Shown one piece after another: positions 63,215-64,000 of a stretch of DNA of 64,000 bases. How positions within the stretch are numbered: the stretch's first letter is position 1; the number at the start of each line of letters is the position of its first letter. Source of the stretch: Sycon ciliatum (taxonomy: Eukaryota; Porifera; Calcarea; Leucosolenida; Sycettidae); the NCBI RefSeq assembly GCF_964019385.1, contig NC_088646.1:42157908-42221907 (forward strand), read 5' to 3'. The position numbers were made by a program, and so were the translations under genes. The notes below the pieces were generated by a model. The model did no database searches. It saw only the letters and a program-made list of their open reading frames with translations, and was not told where the DNA came from.

Positions 63215-64000
63215 TGCCAGGAGAGGATGCCTGCTCCGCTGTCCTCCTTCGGCTTGTCACTGCCAGGAGAGGATGCCTGCTCTGCTGTCCTCCTTCGGCT
63301 TGTCACTGCCAGGAGAGGATGCCTGCTCTGCTGTCCTCCTCCGGCTTGTCACTGCCAGCAGAGGATGCCTGCTCTGCTGTCCTCCTTCGGCTTGTCACTG
63401 CCAGGAGAGGATGCCTGCTCTGCTGTCCTCCTTCGGCTTGTCACTGCCAGGAGAGGATGCCTGCTCTGCTGTCCTCCTTCGGCTTGTCACTGCCAGGAGA
63501 GGATGCCTGCTCTGCTGTCCTCCTTCGGCTTGTCACTGCCAGGAGAGGATGCCTGCTCTGCTGTCCTCCTTCGGCTTGTCACTGCCAGGAGAGGATGCCT
63601 GATCTGCTGTCCTCCTTTGGCTTGTCACTGCCAGGAGAGGATGCCTGCTCTGCTGTCCTCCTTCGGCTTGTCACTGCCAGGAGAGGATGCCTGCTCTGCT
63701 GTCCTCCTTCGGCTTGTCACTGCCAGGAGAGGATGCCTGCTCTGCTGTCCTCCTTTGGCTTGTCACTGCCAGGAGAGGATGCCTGCTCTGCTGTCCTCCT
63801 TCGGCTTGTCACTGCCAGGAGAGGATGCCTGCTCTGCTGTCCTCCTCCGGCTTGTCACTGCCAGCAGAGAATGCCTGCTCTGCTGTCCTCCTTCGGCTTG
63901 TCACTGCCAGGAGAGGATGCCTGCTCTGCTGTCCTCCTTCGGCTTGTCACTGCCAGGAGAGGATGCCTGCTCTGCTGTCCTCCTTCGGCTTGTCACTGCC
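63165..64000. repeat. 46-bp satellite, at least 18 copies, runs off the window
   Basis: GGCTTGTCACTGCCAGGAGA then GGATGCCTGCTCTGCTGTCC and TCCTTC. Part of the unit (reverse sense, SDKPKED codons) is the N-terminal coding sequence of the pseudogene at 60186-63214, so the array appears to have grown from it. A few units carry CTCCGG, TTTGG or CAGCAGAG variants. Confidence 0.95.

Overview
The window is animal nuclear DNA. It has spliced genes with GT-AG introns, tRNA-derived SINE sequence, LINEs, a Ty3/Gypsy LTR element, several classes of DNA transposon and many micro- and minisatellites. Nothing in it looks bacterial. The transposon set (THAP-DDE plus SAP/SWIM/YqaJ, pogo/Tigger, Tc1, TA-, TAA-, TTAA- and 9-bp-target elements) fits an early-branching or marine invertebrate such as a sponge, cnidarian or similar. 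I cannot name the species.

Two conserved host genes are supported exon by exon. ABCF1 lies on the minus strand (9753-20655, 15 exons) and covers the end of the first ABC cassette through the stop codon. DHX34 lies on the plus strand (22538-58736, 9 exons) and covers the helicase from motif V into the C-terminal region. They are arranged head to head. Both lack their 5' halves, and the space between them is a 43-bp satellite array running into a 200-base run of N.

Region by region: 1-6.2 kb holds nested MITEs and a minus-strand LINE broken by a 1.78-kb plus-strand LINE insertion. 6.2-9.7 kb holds an unidentified ORF remnant, a MITE with a 9-bp target duplication and a 23-bp minisatellite. 9.7-20.7 kb is ABCF1, with five transposon-like insertions or inverted repeats and several microsatellites in its introns. 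21.0-22.3 kb is the satellite and gap. 22.5-58.7 kb is DHX34.

The second DHX34 intron present is 19.4 kb long and contains the main object of interest: a composite element at 24761-40924 with 17-bp terminal inverted repeats and a CCTGG duplication. It carries a decayed THAP-DDE transposase on the left and a decayed SAP-SWIM-YqaJ gene on the right, converging on each other. It has been invaded by a TTAA-flanked element with ~540-bp inverted repeats, a 123-125-bp foldback element, a SINE, a 32-bp satellite and a very young Gypsy retrotransposon. The Gypsy has an intact 1431-residue gag-pol, 274-bp LTRs with one difference, and a 409-bp MITE in its 5' LTR only. The Gypsy sits exactly inside the SAP domain. 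Inside the SWIM zinc finger a 9-bp repeat has expanded in frame to about 24 Gly-Leu-Ala copies.

Later DHX34 introns carry an 11-bp satellite (~1 kb), a pogo/Tigger transposase pseudogene, a PHD-finger ORF, a (CTCACT)n tract, a 48-bp satellite, a Tc1 remnant and more MITEs. The window ends in a decayed member of an uncharacterised invertebrate multigene family (minus strand, 60.2-63.2 kb). The 5' coding end of that gene abuts a 46-bp satellite that runs off the window.
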